Translations under genes and position numbers: made by a program
Origin: Methanoculleus caldifontis
GTDB taxonomy: Archaea; Halobacteriota; Methanomicrobia; Methanomicrobiales; Methanoculleaceae
Reading direction: 5' to 3'
NCBI RefSeq assembly: GCF_032842345.1
Contig: NZ_WBKO01000003.1
Location: 186,001-250,000 of the forward strand
Length of the DNA: 64,000 bases
Notes under the pieces: generated by a model
The model's database searches: none
What the model saw: only the letters and a program-made list of their open reading frames with translations
Told to the model about the DNA's origin: nothing
In this document: positions 25,722 to 35,218 of the stretch, piece after piece
How positions within the stretch are numbered: position 1 is the first letter of the stretch
How the letters are laid out: each line of letters begins with the position of its first letter

Positions 25722-25932
25722 ACTTTACTGCTACCCCTGCATCGCCTTCGCAACGTTTCGGTGCTCCTGCTCGGAAACGCTTCGCGTTTTCTCGTGTTCC
25801 GTTCCTACGGGCAGTCGCACTTCGGACCTTCGGTGCTCGAGCTCCTGCCCTACGCGGGCAGTCGCACTTTCAAAAATTATCTAAGATTATACCACCATAG
25901 CACCGATCAGACAACCGCCGGAGGGACGGCAC

Positions 25933-27336
25933 ATGGCAACAAACGAAATGCGTGAGTTCTTGGAGACCGGCGTGATCGATGCCGGCAGGATGCGGGCGAT
26001 CGAGGAGAACGCCGTCGCGCTCGGCTACCCGGCGCTCCTGATGATGGAGAGCGCCGGGCGGGCCGTCGCGGATGCTGTTCTCGCCCGCAACCCCTCCCGC
26101 GTCCTCGTCCTCTGCGGGAGGGGGAACAACGGCGGCGACGGGATGGTGGCGGCCCGGTACCTCCAGCACCTCGATTCCGTCGACGTGGTCTATCCGGACT
26201 GCGGGTCGATGACCCCCCCGGCCACGGTCCAGGCCTCGCTTCTCTCGCACTCCTCCGTCGGCGTCCACCCGGTCAGGTGCGCCGCCGATATCGAGTCACT
26301 CGGCCGGCTCTTTGAGGAGGCGGATGTCGTCGTCGACGCGATGCTCGGCACCGGGGCGTCGGGGGCGGTGCGGGAGCCGCTCGCGAGCCTTGTTTCCCGG
26401 GCGAACGCGAGCGCCGCATCGGTCGTCGCCGTCGATATCCCCACCCCCGGCATCCGGGCGGACCGGATCGTATCGTTCCACCGGCCCAGGGTTGCGGGGG
26501 CGGACGTCGCGGATATCGGGATCCCCCTCGAGGCCGAGATCTATACCGGGCCGGGGGATCTCACGCTCGTCCCGGCGCGGGCAGAGGGGGCCCACAAGGG
26601 CGTCGGCGGCGAGGTCCTCGTTGTCGGGGGCGGGCCTTACCAGGGGGCGCCCTACATCGCGGCGATGGGAGCGCTCCGCGCCGGGGCCGATATCGTCCGG
26701 GTCGCCTCCCCGGCATACATTCCCATGCCCGACCTGATCTACGAGCGCCTGGAGGGGAAGGCGATCACGGGTGAGCACCTCGAGGCGATCCTCCCCCTCG
26801 TCGACCGGGCCGACGCGGTCGTCTGCGGGATGGGGCTTGGCAAAGAGAGCCACGACGTCGTCCTCGCCGTCGCGGAGGCGGCAAAGCGGGCGGTCTTTGA
26901 CGCCGACGCACTCGTCCGTCCCCTCCCTGTGGCGAAGGAGACGATCTATACCCCCCACGCGGGCGAGTTTTCCCGGATCGCCGGGACAAAACCCCCGGCC
27001 GACCTCCTCTCGCGCGGCCGGTGCGTGAAGGCCGCCGCAACCGCCGGGACCATCCTCCTCAAAGGCCCGGTCGACGTCGTCTCCGACGGGACGCGGGTCC
27101 GGTTCAACCGGACCGGAAGCCCCGCGATGACCGTCGGGGGGACGGGCGACCTGCTTGCCGGTGTCGCGGGGGCGCTCTTCTGCCACCTCCCGGCGTTTGA
27201 GGCCGCCTGCGTCGCCGCGTACGTCTGCGGCAGGGCCGGGATGCGGGCGGCAGAGGGGCGGGGGTCCGGCATGATCGCGACCGATATGCTGGCCTACATC
27301 CCCGGCGAGCTCTTCGGCCGGGCACCCCGTGAGTGA
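25933..27336 (+). CDS. nnr: Bifunctional NAD(P)H-hydrate epimerase / ADP-dependent dehydratase
   Basis: 467 residues. The N-terminal half is the epimerase (CGRGNNGGDG near residue 65), the C-terminal half the ribokinase-like dehydratase with VGGTGDLLAGV near residue 400 and TPHAGEFSRI. Together they repair hydrated NADH and NADPH. GGAGGG precedes the ATG. Followed closely by moaC. Confidence 0.95.
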   Translation: MATNEMREFLETGVIDAGRMRAIEENAVALGYPALLMMESAGRAVADAVLARNPSRVLVLCGRGNNGGDGMVAARYLQHLDSVDVVYPDCGSMTPPATVQASLLSHSSVGVHPVRCAADIESLGRLFEEADVVVDAMLGTGASGAVREPLASLVSRANASAASVVAVDIPTPGIRADRIVSFHRPRVAGADVADIGIPLEAEIYTGPGDLTLVPARAEGAHKGVGGEVLVVGGGPYQGAPYIAAMGALRAGADIVRVASPAYIPMPDLIYERLEGKAITGEHLEAILPLVDRADAVVCGMGLGKESHDVVLAVAEAAKRAVFDADALVRPLPVAKETIYTPHAGEFSRIAGTKPPADLLSRGRCVKAAATAGTILLKGPVDVVSDGTRVRFNRTGSPAMTVGGTGDLLAGVAGALFCHLPAFEAACVAAYVCGRAGMRAAEGRGSGMIATDMLAYIPGELFGRAPRE

Positions 27337-27389
27337 CCTCCCCCGATACGCCCCCTTTTATCCCGCGAGGAAAAAGATCTCCTGATAAC

Positions 27390-27884
27390 ATGAGCGAGTC
27401 CGGCGAACACGGCAAGACCCCGGTCTTCACCCACATCGAGAACGACCGTGCACAGATGGTGGATATCTCGGGAAAGACCGAGGTCACCCGCGAAGCGGTC
27501 GCGAGCGGGCGGATCTACCTCCGGGACGAGACCCTCCGGGCCATCCGGGAAGGAACCACGGTCAAGGGCAACGTCCTCGCAACCGCGCGGGTTGCCGCCA
27601 CCCTTGCGGTGAAGGATACTCCGCGCCTCATCCCCATGTGCCACCCCATACCGCTTGCGGGCATCACCATCGACTTTGAGGAAGGCGACGGCTACATCGA
27701 GGCGATCGCCCGCGTCAAGTCCTACGGAAGGACGGGCGTCGAGATGGAGGCGCTCACCGGCGTCTCGGTCGCTCTCCTCACCGTCTGGGATATGGTCAAG
27801 TCGGCCGAGAAGGACGAGAACGGGCAGTATCCGGTCACCCGGATGGATGCCATCCACGTCGTCGAGAAGCGCAAGGGTGTTTAG
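27390..27884 (+). CDS. moaC: Cyclic pyranopterin monophosphate synthase
   Basis: 164 residues from ATG 27390. Motifs MCHPIPL and [17 protein letters not shown] are diagnostic of MoaC, which converts the MoaA product to cPMP in molybdopterin/tungstopterin synthesis; formylmethanofuran dehydrogenase needs this cofactor. It follows nnr by 53 bp. Confidence 0.96.
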   Translation: MSESGEHGKTPVFTHIENDRAQMVDISGKTEVTREAVASGRIYLRDETLRAIREGTTVKGNVLATARVAATLAVKDTPRLIPMCHPIPLAGITIDFEEGDGYIEAIARVKSYGRTGVEMEALTGVSVALLTVWDMVKSAEKDENGQYPVTRMDAIHVVEKRKGV

Positions 27885-27920
27885 ACCTCCCGGACGGGCA
27901 AGGGCCCTCCGGGGGAATCC

Positions 27921-27929
27921 TTTATATCG
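27921..27929 (+). promoter_or_regulatory. TATA box of the translation-proteasome superoperon
   Basis: CTTTATATC lies about 85 bp before the eL15 start. It is the clearest promoter signal ahead of the ten-gene run that ends with prefoldin. Confidence 0.55.
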
Positions 27930-28012
27930 GCTCTCGTCGACCTGCTAGGAACCACGGGATGCGTCCCGGAAAGGAATGTGGCGGAAACGCTGAACCTGAG
28001 GTGATTAAAAAC

Positions 28013-28603
28013 ATGGCAAAGTCAATGTATGCCTACGTTCGTGAGGCATGGAAGCGGCCGGACAGGTCCGCAGTGAAGGGCCTGCTCTGGGAGCGTCTCC
28101 AGGTGTGGCGGCGCGAAGGGACCGTCGTGCGCGTGGAGCACCCGACCCGGATCGACCGGGCCCGCTCGCTCGGCTACAAGGCAAAGCAGGGCATCGCCGT
28201 TGCGCGGGTCAAGATCCGCCGCGGTGGCCGGAGGAAGTCCCGGTACGTCCGCGGACGCAGATCCGCACGCATGGGCATGCGCCGGACGACCCCGGGCAAG
28301 AGCCTGCAGCGGATGGCCGAAGAGCGTGCATCCCGCAAGTTCCCGAACATGGAGGCCTTGAACTCCTACTGGGTCGGGGAGGACGGACGGTCCAAGTGGT
28401 ATGAGGTCATCCTCGTCGACGGGCACCACCCCTCGATCCGGAGCGACCCCCACCTCGCGTGGCTCGCCAACCCGGTCCACCGGGGCAGGGCGGAGCGCGG
28501 CAAGACCTCCGCCGGCATGAAGGGGCGCGGAATGCGGACGCGCGGGCGCGGAACCGAGAAGACCCGTCCGAGCATCCGTTCCAACGCGAACCGCGGCAAG
28601 TAA
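28013..28603 (+). CDS. rpl15e: Ribosomal protein eL15
   Basis: 196 residues from the ATG of MAKSMYAYV, after GAGGTGATTAAAAAC. Highly basic, with the family segments [15 protein letters not shown] and [14 protein letters not shown], and the lysine/arginine-rich C terminus. A component of the large ribosomal subunit. First gene of the superoperon. Confidence 0.98.
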   Translation: MAKSMYAYVREAWKRPDRSAVKGLLWERLQVWRREGTVVRVEHPTRIDRARSLGYKAKQGIAVARVKIRRGGRRKSRYVRGRRSARMGMRRTTPGKSLQRMAEERASRKFPNMEALNSYWVGEDGRSKWYEVILVDGHHPSIRSDPHLAWLANPVHRGRAERGKTSAGMKGRGMRTRGRGTEKTRPSIRSNANRGK

Positions 28604-28634
28604 ATACCTCTCCTTTTTTATACGGCTACCCACG

Positions 28635-29279
28635 ATGAAGATCACAGACGCCTGTGTGTATCCATATCCTGCCGGCGACTCTACACCGGCACGGATGGCG
28701 TTCGAGGCTCGCGATCTCGGGTTCGACAGCATCATCGCCGTCGGAGCGGGCGTCCGTCCCTCGCCCGGGGCCGAGGTTCTCCGGGGCGCCGTGATCGGTG
28801 CCGCGTCCATAAAGGACGTCCTCAAGCAGGTGCGCGACCCCGCCGTCCGGCGTGCCGACGTGGTATCCGTCAATGCACGGGACATCGCCTTCAACCGGGC
28901 CGTCGTCTCCTTAAAGGAGATCCGGGTCGTCCGGGGCATCCACGCCACCCAGAGAAACGCCTTCGACCACGTCGCCGCACGCTCGGCAGCAGAGCACGGC
29001 GTGGCGGTCGACATCTCGCTCGCCCCTCTCATCCAGCTCCGCGGGACGAGGCGCCAGAGGGCCCTCCAGCGCTACGCGGACATCCTGACGCTTCAGCGGC
29101 GCTACGGCTTTCCACTGACGATCTCGTCGGACGCACGCTCGATCCTCGAGCAGCGGCCGGTCCGCGACGTCCAGGGCCTCTGCGGCCTCTTCGGGATGAC
29201 CGGGACGGAAGTGAGCGAGGCCCTCGCGTCCGTGGGGAGGCTTGTTACGCCCGATAGCCCGGTGAAGGTGGTCCGATGA
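28635..29279 (+). CDS. rnp3: RNase P protein component 3 (Rpp30/p30)
   Basis: 214 residues with a TIM-barrel-like pattern, starting MKITDACVYPY and including HGVAVDISLAPLIQ and PLTISSDARSI, typical of archaeal Rpp30. It partners with Rnp2, encoded next with an ATGA overlap, to activate RNase P RNA in tRNA 5' maturation. Confidence 0.93.
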   Translation: MKITDACVYPYPAGDSTPARMAFEARDLGFDSIIAVGAGVRPSPGAEVLRGAVIGAASIKDVLKQVRDPAVRRADVVSVNARDIAFNRAVVSLKEIRVVRGIHATQRNAFDHVAARSAAEHGVAVDISLAPLIQLRGTRRQRALQRYADILTLQRRYGFPLTISSDARSILEQRPVRDVQGLCGLFGMTGTEVSEALASVGRLVTPDSPVKVVR

Positions 29280-29758
29280 AGCCGAGACCCCCCGCGATGC
29301 GGACGAAGCGGCGCTATATCCTGGTCCGGATCCTCCCCTACGGGATGGTCGCGGACCAGAAGCAGGTCTACCTCTCGGTCATCGAGGCGGCGACCTCTCT
29401 CCTTGGAGATGCTGTCGTCGGCCTTGCGCAGCCGGCAGTGGTCTCCTGCGACGGAGGATATGCCGTCGTCAGGTGCCGGCGCGGGAGCGAGGCGGATATC
29501 ACCACGGCTCTTGCAACCGTCACCTCGGTCGCCGACGAACGGGCAGCACTCCGGACGGTCGCCGTCTCAGGAACCATCCACGCACTGCGCCGGCGCATGA
29601 AACCGATCCGGCCTGCTCAGGATCCGGCGGAGACGGCGGTCGGGGACGGTTGTTTCACGGCGTATCGCTATCCCCGTCAAAAAGTTGATTTGCTTGAAAA
29701 GGGTATTAAGCATCAGAAGTTATTGTTTTTCACCGAAGCTGATTTGGAGGAACGATAA
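29276..29758 (+). CDS. rnp2: RNase P protein component 2 (Pop5)
   Basis: 160 residues. The ferredoxin-like fold of Pop5 is suggested by RRYILVRILP at the start and RCRRGSEADITTALATV in the middle. Start overlaps rnp3 and the stop abuts the psmA start codon. Forms a heterotetramer with Rpp30. Confidence 0.92.
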   Translation: MKPRPPAMRTKRRYILVRILPYGMVADQKQVYLSVIEAATSLLGDAVVGLAQPAVVSCDGGYAVVRCRRGSEADITTALATVTSVADERAALRTVAVSGTIHALRRRMKPIRPAQDPAETAVGDGCFTAYRYPRQKVDLLEKGIKHQKLLFFTEADLEER

Positions 29759-30481
29759 ATGCAACCACAATATCAGATGGGATATGACCGGGCGATCACG
29801 GTGTTCAGCCCGGACGGAAGGCTCTATCAGGTTGAGTACGCCAGAGAAGCGGTGAAACGGGGCACGACGGCCGTAGGGATCAAGTGCAGCGAAGGCGTCG
29901 TGCTGATCGTCGACAAAAGGGTGACCTCCCGTCTCCTCGAGCCGGTCTCCATCGAGAAGATCTTCAAGATCGATTCGCACATCGGCGTAGCGTCCTCCGG
30001 GCTCGTCGGCGATGCGCGGTCCCTCGTGGACAGGGCGCGGGTCGAGTCCCAGATCAACCGGGTCTCCTACAGCGAGCCGATCAACGTCGAGATCCTCGCA
30101 AAGAAACTCTGCGACCACATGCAGACCTACACCCAGTTCGGCGGTGCACGTCCCTACGGGACCGCTCTCCTGATCGCCGGGATCAGCGACGGGGAAGCCC
30201 GTCTCTTCGAGACCGACCCGAGCGGCACGCTGCTCGAGTACAAGGCGACCGGGATCGGCACGGGCCGGCCCGCGGTCATGAAGGTCTTCGAGGAGGAGTA
30301 CCGGGAGGAGGCAGACCTTGCCGGCGCCGTCAGGCTCGGCATCAAGGCCCTGCACGCCGCGACCGAGGGGAAGCTCGACGTGAGCGCCATCGAGATCGGC
30401 ATCGTCTCCACCGCGACCCGCGAGTTCCGGAAGCTGGAGAAGGATGAGGTAAAGACCTACGTCGACCAGTCCGAAGAGTGA
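29759..30481 (+). CDS. psmA: 20S proteasome alpha subunit
   Basis: 240 residues. The N-terminal YDRAITVFSPDGRLYQVEYAREAV is the alpha-subunit signature (no catalytic Thr), forming the gate of the 20S core. Starts immediately after the rnp2 stop. Confidence 0.98.
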   Translation: MQPQYQMGYDRAITVFSPDGRLYQVEYAREAVKRGTTAVGIKCSEGVVLIVDKRVTSRLLEPVSIEKIFKIDSHIGVASSGLVGDARSLVDRARVESQINRVSYSEPINVEILAKKLCDHMQTYTQFGGARPYGTALLIAGISDGEARLFETDPSGTLLEYKATGIGTGRPAVMKVFEEEYREEADLAGAVRLGIKALHAATEGKLDVSAIEIGIVSTATREFRKLEKDEVKTYVDQSEE

Positions 30482-30493
30482 GCGTCATCCTCT

Positions 30494-31198
30494 ATGATAC
30501 CCCTCGATCAGGCAGTAGTAGCGCGGCTTGAGAGCCACGGCGAGCGGTTCGAAGTCCTTGTCGACCCGGACCTGGCTCAACGCATCCGGCAGGGGGAGGA
30601 GATCGATCTCGAGGATGTCGTTGCAGCCATCCATATCTTCTCGAACGCCGCCCATGCCGAGCGGGCCGCCGACGAGGACCTCCTGAAGGTCTTCAAGACG
30701 ACCGAGTTCGAACCGGTCGCCATGCGGATCATCCAGAAGGGCGAGATCCATCTCACCTCCGAGCAGCGCCGCCACCTCACCGCGGAGAAGCGGAACCGTG
30801 TCATCACGTTCATCTCGCGGAACGCCGTCAACCCGCAGACCGGCTTCCCCCACCCGCCGCAGCGGATCGAGCTTGCGATGGAGGAGGCGAGGGTGAACAT
30901 CGACCCCTTCAAGTCCGTCGAGGAGCAGGTCAAAGAGGTCGTCAAGGCGCTCCGCCCCATCCTCCCCATACGTTTCGAGGAGATCCGGATCGCCGTGAAG
31001 ATGCCGCCCGACCATGCCGCGCGGGCCTACGGGGAACTCCAGGGCGCCGTGACGCTCGAGCAGAGCGAGTGGCAGAAGGACGGATCCTGGATAGCCGTCG
31101 TCAGGATTCCCGCGGGTATCCAGGAGGAATTCTACGACCTGGTGAACAAACTCTCTAAAGGAAACGCAGAGACGCGGATCCTCGAACGCAAGTTGTGA
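30494..31198 (+). CDS. Ribosome maturation protein SBDS
   Basis: 234 residues. FYSH domain first ([26 protein letters not shown]), then the helical domain with the family segment [11 protein letters not shown] and [24 protein letters not shown], then a C-terminal domain. SBDS helps release aIF6 from new 60S-like subunits. In many archaea the exosome genes follow; here they do not. Confidence 0.96.
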   Translation: MIPLDQAVVARLESHGERFEVLVDPDLAQRIRQGEEIDLEDVVAAIHIFSNAAHAERAADEDLLKVFKTTEFEPVAMRIIQKGEIHLTSEQRRHLTAEKRNRVITFISRNAVNPQTGFPHPPQRIELAMEEARVNIDPFKSVEEQVKEVVKALRPILPIRFEEIRIAVKMPPDHAARAYGELQGAVTLEQSEWQKDGSWIAVVRIPAGIQEEFYDLVNKLSKGNAETRILERKL

Positions 31199-31202
31199 GT
31201 AA

Positions 31203-31210
31203 CTATATTA
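31203..31210 (+). promoter_or_regulatory. Internal promoter at the SBDS/eL43 junction
   Basis: CTATATTA stands in a short AT-rich spacer of 55 bp, 44 bp before the eL43 start. The spacer is where other archaea carry rrp4-rrp41-rrp42. Confidence 0.45.
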
Positions 31211-31253
31211 ATCGACAGCACAAAAATTAGAGGACATACAAGAGGTACGCGAA

Positions 31254-31544
31254 ATGGCAAATCGCAAACAGAGTGCAAAGGGCAGGGTAGTAGGAAGTTC
31301 CGGGCGTTTTGGTCCGAGGTATGGCCGGTTTATCCGGAAGAGAGTGAACCAGATCGAGCAGCTCACCAACGCGCGCCACGTCTGTCCCCGCTGCGACCAG
31401 GCAACGGTCAAGCGCGAGGGCACGGGAATCTGGGCATGCCGCAAGTGCGGGTTCAAGTTCGCCGGCGGCAGCTACGTCCCCGAGACGCCCGCGATGCGCG
31501 TCGCCGTACGGAGCATCGAGCGCTCGCTGCAGAGGGAGGGCTAA
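31254..31544 (+). CDS. rpl37ae: Ribosomal protein eL43 (L37Ae)
   Basis: 96 residues with the zinc finger CPRCDQ and CRKCGFKFAGG, basic N terminus SSGRFGPRYGR. Large-subunit protein; AGAGG upstream of the ATG. Confidence 0.97.
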   Translation: MANRKQSAKGRVVGSSGRFGPRYGRFIRKRVNQIEQLTNARHVCPRCDQATVKREGTGIWACRKCGFKFAGGSYVPETPAMRVAVRSIERSLQREG

Positions 31545-31550
31545 TCGGCC

Positions 31551-31682
31551 GTGGCCGCCTACAAGTGCGCTCGCTGTAAGCAGAAAGTGGAGATCGACGT
31601 CAATATACGCTGTCCCTACTGTGGACACCGTATCCTCTTCAAGGAACGCGGGGCCGGCATAAAAGATCTGAAGGCCCGATGA
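31551..31682 (+). CDS. rpoP: DNA-directed RNA polymerase subunit P (RpoP)
   Basis: 43 residues starting with GTG 6 bp after eL43. Two CxxC pairs, YKCARCKQ and [15 protein letters not shown], bind one zinc, as in archaeal Rpo12/RpoP. The stop overlaps the start of the Brix gene (ATGA). Confidence 0.96.
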   Translation: MAAYKCARCKQKVEIDVNIRCPYCGHRILFKERGAGIKDLKAR

Positions 31683-32083
31683 CGGTCTTCACGACGTCAC
31701 GGAAACCGCTCCCCGAAGTGCGCTCCCTCTCCCGGGATATGGCGTTCGCGATCGGCGCTGAGTACGTCACCCGCGGCAAGTCAAGCCTGGGTGACCTCTT
31801 TGCCCTCGACCCGTCGATCGTGATCGTCTCCAGATCAGGTCCCATTTTTCTCGTCCAGGTCTTCGTGAACGAAGAGCCGATGGTGGAGTTCGCCGTCCGG
31901 TCGTTCTCCGTCGAGGAGCGGGCGGGAGAGATCACCCGCGGGCTTTTTGTCTCCGGTCGGCCGCTTTACGAGGCGCTCAAAGACCTGCTCGACGTCGCGT
32001 ATGCCGGTGAAGCCCTCCCGGCACATCGTATCGTCTTTGACGGAAGGCAGCGGAAGCGCTACGTCCTGGAGGTCCCCGGGTGA
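31679..32083 (+). CDS. Brix-domain ribosome biogenesis protein (Imp4-like)
   Basis: 134 residues, beginning [19 protein letters not shown], the start of the archaeal Brix/Imp4 family, and ending with the short beta-rich half. Known relatives act in rRNA processing and large-subunit assembly. It overlaps both rpoP and pcc1 by 4 bp, consistent with shared translation. Confidence 0.88.
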   Translation: MTVFTTSRKPLPEVRSLSRDMAFAIGAEYVTRGKSSLGDLFALDPSIVIVSRSGPIFLVQVFVNEEPMVEFAVRSFSVEERAGEITRGLFVSGRPLYEALKDLLDVAYAGEALPAHRIVFDGRQRKRYVLEVPG

Positions 32084-32325
32084 CGCATACCGCGGTCTTC
32101 CGGTTCACGACTCACGATGCCCGTGCCCTCTATCTCTCCGTCTGCCAGGAGATGGGCGACGTGGGAGACCGGTCGTCCGTCCGCGTGCGGCTGGAAGGTG
32201 AGGAGACGCTCGTCCTCGAGGTGGCCGCCACCGATATTCCTGCCCTCCGCGCAGCCCTCAACACCTGGCTCCGGCTGATCAATATCGCGATCGAGATGCG
32301 TGAGCTCGCCGCTCCGTCCGGGTGA
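32080..32325 (+). CDS. pcc1: KEOPS complex subunit Pcc1
   Basis: 81 residues from GTG. Contains SSVRVRLEGEETLVLEVAATDIPALRA-like beta strands and the C-terminal helix segment LNTWLRLINIA of the Pcc1 family. In KEOPS it dimerises and binds tRNA for the t6A modification. Other KEOPS genes are not in this window. Confidence 0.88.
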   Translation: MTHTAVFRFTTHDARALYLSVCQEMGDVGDRSSVRVRLEGEETLVLEVAATDIPALRAALNTWLRLINIAIEMRELAAPSG

Positions 32326-32478
32326 CGGCCGTTCCCCGTCGCCGGGGACGCCGGACCCTCACCTTTTAAGGCTTCCCCGCCCTATCATGTAGAGAAAGGG
32401 CATCGGGCCGGGACGGCCCCCTGTCCGCCACCCGAAGTATTGTTACAGTTCCCGTCCAGTTGAGGAGGGTTGATGATC

Positions 32479-32844
32479 ATGGAGAATATACCACCCAAAG
32501 TACAGAACCAGCTGGCGATGCTCCAGCAGATGCAGCAGCAGCTGCAGACCGTGGTCTCGCAGAAGGCCCAGTACGAGATGACGATCCGCGAAGCCCGGCG
32601 TGCAGTCGAGGACCTCGGCGACATCCCGGAGGATGCGGCGGTCTTCATGAACGTCGGCAGCGTCATGATGCAGAAGAGCCGCGAGCAGGTGCTCGCCTCC
32701 TTAAACGAGCGGGTCGAGACCCTCGAACTCCGGATCAAGTCTCTTGAGAAACAGGAGAAGGCCCTGCAGGGGCGGTTCGAACAGCTCTCGACGCAGATCC
32801 GCGGAGCCCTCGAAGGGAAACAGCAGCCCCCCGGTGCTGCCTGA
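32479..32844 (+). CDS. pfdB: Prefoldin subunit beta
   Basis: 121 residues from ATG 32479, 9 nt after AGGAGGG; ATG 32473 is too close to that site. Two long coiled-coil helices (PPKVQNQLAMLQQMQQQLQ and LNERVETLELRIKSLEKQEK) flank the short hairpin with VFMNVGSVMM. Hexameric chaperone partner of prefoldin alpha. Last gene of the superoperon. A T run at about 32862-32867 may terminate it. Confidence 0.95.
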   Translation: MENIPPKVQNQLAMLQQMQQQLQTVVSQKAQYEMTIREARRAVEDLGDIPEDAAVFMNVGSVMMQKSREQVLASLNERVETLELRIKSLEKQEKALQGRFEQLSTQIRGALEGKQQPPGAA

Positions 32845-32971
32845 ATCTAAAACCAATCTTTTTTAGCTCTGGGGAAATCCCGCTTTCAGAGGTCATACCG
32901 CCAGTCACGATTGCCAGCGAGGCACTTTCGGGGGCTGTATGAAGCATTTCTCCAGAGCCATCGATACCTCG

Positions 32972-33090
32972 TTCACGCGAAGAACGATGGATGGAACATC
33001 CGGAGTTTGAGCCCCGCAAGGTGCGAGGCGCAAAGCCGCGAAGTCGGGCCGGTGCTGGCAGTCCCTTCGTGTCCTTCGCGGCTTCGCGTG
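32972..33090. repeat. Dispersed intergenic element, copy D
   Basis: The left end TTCACGCGAAGAACG and right end TTCGCGGCTTCGCGTG face each other, with an internal CGCAAAGCCGCGAAG. The inside has GGAGTTTGAGC and AAGGTGCGAGG, echoing copies A and B. It lies between the convergent prefoldin and LeuA-family genes, so it cannot be a promoter for either. Confidence 0.7.
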
Positions 33091-33157
33091 CGATTCCTGT
33101 GAAAAACCAGGTATTTCTCCAGAGTTTCTTTGAATTGGCAAAAATGGGGTGAGATGT

Positions 33158-34736
33158 TCACTCCTCATGCCTGAGGTCGTTCTTTCGCGTCCGGCAGACG
33201 AGGTTGATCGCGTTGATCACCGCCTCGACGGATGCAAGGACGATGTCGTCGCTTGAGGCGCTGGCATCGAATACCCGGCCCCGCTCGTCCTCGACGGCGA
33301 TGGTGACGTGGCCGAGCGCGTCGGTCCCCCCGGAGATCGCCTCGATGTTGAACTCCTTCAACTGGACCGGGGCGGGGATGATCCCGAGGATCGCCCGCAC
33401 GGCCGCATCTACCGGGCCGTTGCCGACGCTCGAGAAGATGTGCTCGACCCCGTCGACGGTCGCCCGAACGCTCGCCGTCGGGATGACGTGGTTCCCGGTC
33501 ATGATGGCGACGTCCTGGAGTTCCAGGGTTCTCTCGTCGGGGGCAACCTGCATGACGCTTCCGGCGATCTCATAGAGGTCCGCATCCGTCACCCGCTTGC
33601 CCTTGCCGGCGATCCCCTTCATCCGCACGACGATCTCGTCGAGCTGGGCGTCGGTGGGCTCTATATGCGTATCGAGGAGCATCTGCCTGACCGCATGCCT
33701 CCCGGCGTGTTTGCCGAGTTTCAGCCTGCGCCGGTGGCCGACCATCTCCGGGGTCATGATCCCGGGCTCAAACGTGTCCGACCGGGTGATCACGCCGTGG
33801 GAGTGGATCCCGCTCTCGTGGGCGAAGGCGTTCTCGCCGACGACCGGCTGCGTGGCGGGGATGCTCATCCCGGCGTAGCGGGAGACGAGCCTTGAGGTCT
33901 CGACGAGCCTCGTCGTCCGGATCCCGGTCTCGATCCCGTAGATCGACTCGAGCGCCATCACCGTCTGCGCGAGGTCTGCGTTGCCCGCCCGCTCGCCGAG
34001 GCCGTTCACGGTCACCTGGACCTGTGAGGCGCCGCCCTCGACCGCCGCGATGGTGTTTGCCACCGCGAGACCGAAGTCGTTGTGGCAGTGGACGTCGATC
34101 GGGCAGTTCACCTCCCGGTCTATCCGGGTGATGAGGCGTTTCATGGCCGCCGGGGTGATCACGCCGACCGTGTCGGGGACGTTGATGATCGTCGCCCCCG
34201 CGTCCACCGCGACGCGGTAGACATCGATCAGGTAATCCCAGTCGGTCCTCGTCGCGTCCATCGCGGAGAACATGCACCGGTCGACGTGGTCGCGGGCGTA
34301 GGCAATGATCTCGCCGGTGGCCTCGAGGACCTGCTCGCGGGTCTTTTTGATGGTATACTCGCGCTGGACGTCGGACGTCGGGATGAAGACATGGATCATG
34401 TCGACGTCGCATTCGATGCAGGCGTCCACGTCGGCCCGGATCGACCGTGCCAGGCCGCAGACCCGGGTCGCCAGATCGAGGGCCTTGATGGCTTTGACTA
34501 TCTCGTGCTCGGCGTCCGAGGATGCGGGAAAGCCCGCTTCGATGGTCTGGACTCCTATGGCGGAGAGCTGCTCTGCAATACCGAGTTTCTCTTCACGGGT
34601 GAATGAGATGCCCGGTGTTTGTTCACCGTCGCGCAGTGTGGTGTCGAAAACAGTGACGTTGCTTTTCGCACGGCTATCGGTGAAGAAGACAGTACGCTTC
34701 AGCGTTCCCAGGTGCTTCGGCGTTTGTAGGGTTCAT
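33158..34736 (-). CDS. 2-isopropylmalate synthase family protein (LeuA/CimA type), start region frameshifted
   Basis: The open frame encodes [17 protein letters not shown] (acyl-CoA/keto acid site), HCHNDFGLA (metal histidines) and a C-terminal LeuA dimerisation/regulatory domain, so it is LeuA- or citramalate-synthase-like rather than AksA. Odd: in this frame there is no ATG, GTG or TTG between the stop at 34735 and residue GTG 34429, far inside the conserved domain. An ATG at 34736 is in the next frame. Removing one C from the CCC at 34729-34731 joins it to [14 protein letters not shown] and the catalytic domain without a break. So either a one-base insertion, a sequencing error or a non-AUG start applies. 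The promoter is about 25 bp upstream. Confidence 0.85.
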
Positions 34737-34758
34737 ATGATATCATTATCCAGTTGAG

Positions 34759-34767
34759 TATATAAAG
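34759..34767 (-). promoter_or_regulatory. TATA box of the LeuA-family gene
   Basis: Minus-strand CTTTATATA lies 23-31 bp before the ATG at 34736, the distance of a leaderless archaeal mRNA. This supports that ATG as the intended start. Confidence 0.6.
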
Positions 34768-34849
34768 AATGGCGTCCACGCCGCGTGGCGTCCCGGCGAT
34801 TCGGCGAAACATATATTAACAACCACTACCAACATTAGTAGAGCAGAGA

Positions 34850-34956
34850 CCCGCCTTAACTCAGACTGGTAGAGTGCGCGGCTGTAGTATAGTCTTCGTC
34901 TTCGGGCGAACTGCGCGGCTACCGCGATGTCCCCGGTTCGAATCCGGGAGGCGGGA
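34850..34956 (+). tRNA. tRNA-Tyr (GTA) with a 33-nt intron
   Basis: Acceptor stem CCCGCCT/AGGCGGG, T arm GGTTCGAATCC, anticodon loop CTGTAG split after position 37. The intron covers 34888-34920. Exon-intron pairing gives a bulge-helix-bulge: bulge AG^U, four-pair helix CUGU/GCGG, bulge CU^A. No CCA is encoded. A TATA box (ATATATTA near 34811) lies about 35 bp upstream. Splicing needs EndA (not in window) and RtcB (46.6 kb). Confidence 0.95.
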
Positions 34957-34971
34957 TCTATAGCAACATGT

Positions 34972-35044
34972 GCCCAGGTAGTGTAGTGGCCTATCATGAC
35001 GGCCTGTCACGCCGTCGACACGGATTCGAATTCCGTCCTGGGCG
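34972..35044 (+). tRNA. tRNA-Asp (GTC)
   Basis: Acceptor GCCCAGG/CCTGGGC, anticodon loop CTGTCAC in a stem ACGGC/GCCGT, T arm GGATTCGAATTCC. No intron, no CCA. It follows tRNA-Tyr by 15 bp and is probably co-transcribed. Confidence 0.95.
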
Positions 35045-35218
35045 TCAACTTCTTTCATTTCCGTTGCCGGGAGCAGAGCCTGTCTCGGTCCCATGCCGAA
35101 ACCTGCTGCGCGTCCCCTGTTCCTCATGATTTTGCCGCGAATTCCTGACCGTCGCACTCCGGCAGCCCGCGCGATCAGATGTTTTTAAATATGTGAACTT
35201 ATTTTTATTTCTCTGATA

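Noticed and set aside
34677-34736. Leader peptide regulating the LeuA-family gene by attenuation
   Set aside because: The 20-codon frame has only two adjacent leucines and no terminator hairpin follows; a one-base insertion explains it more simply.
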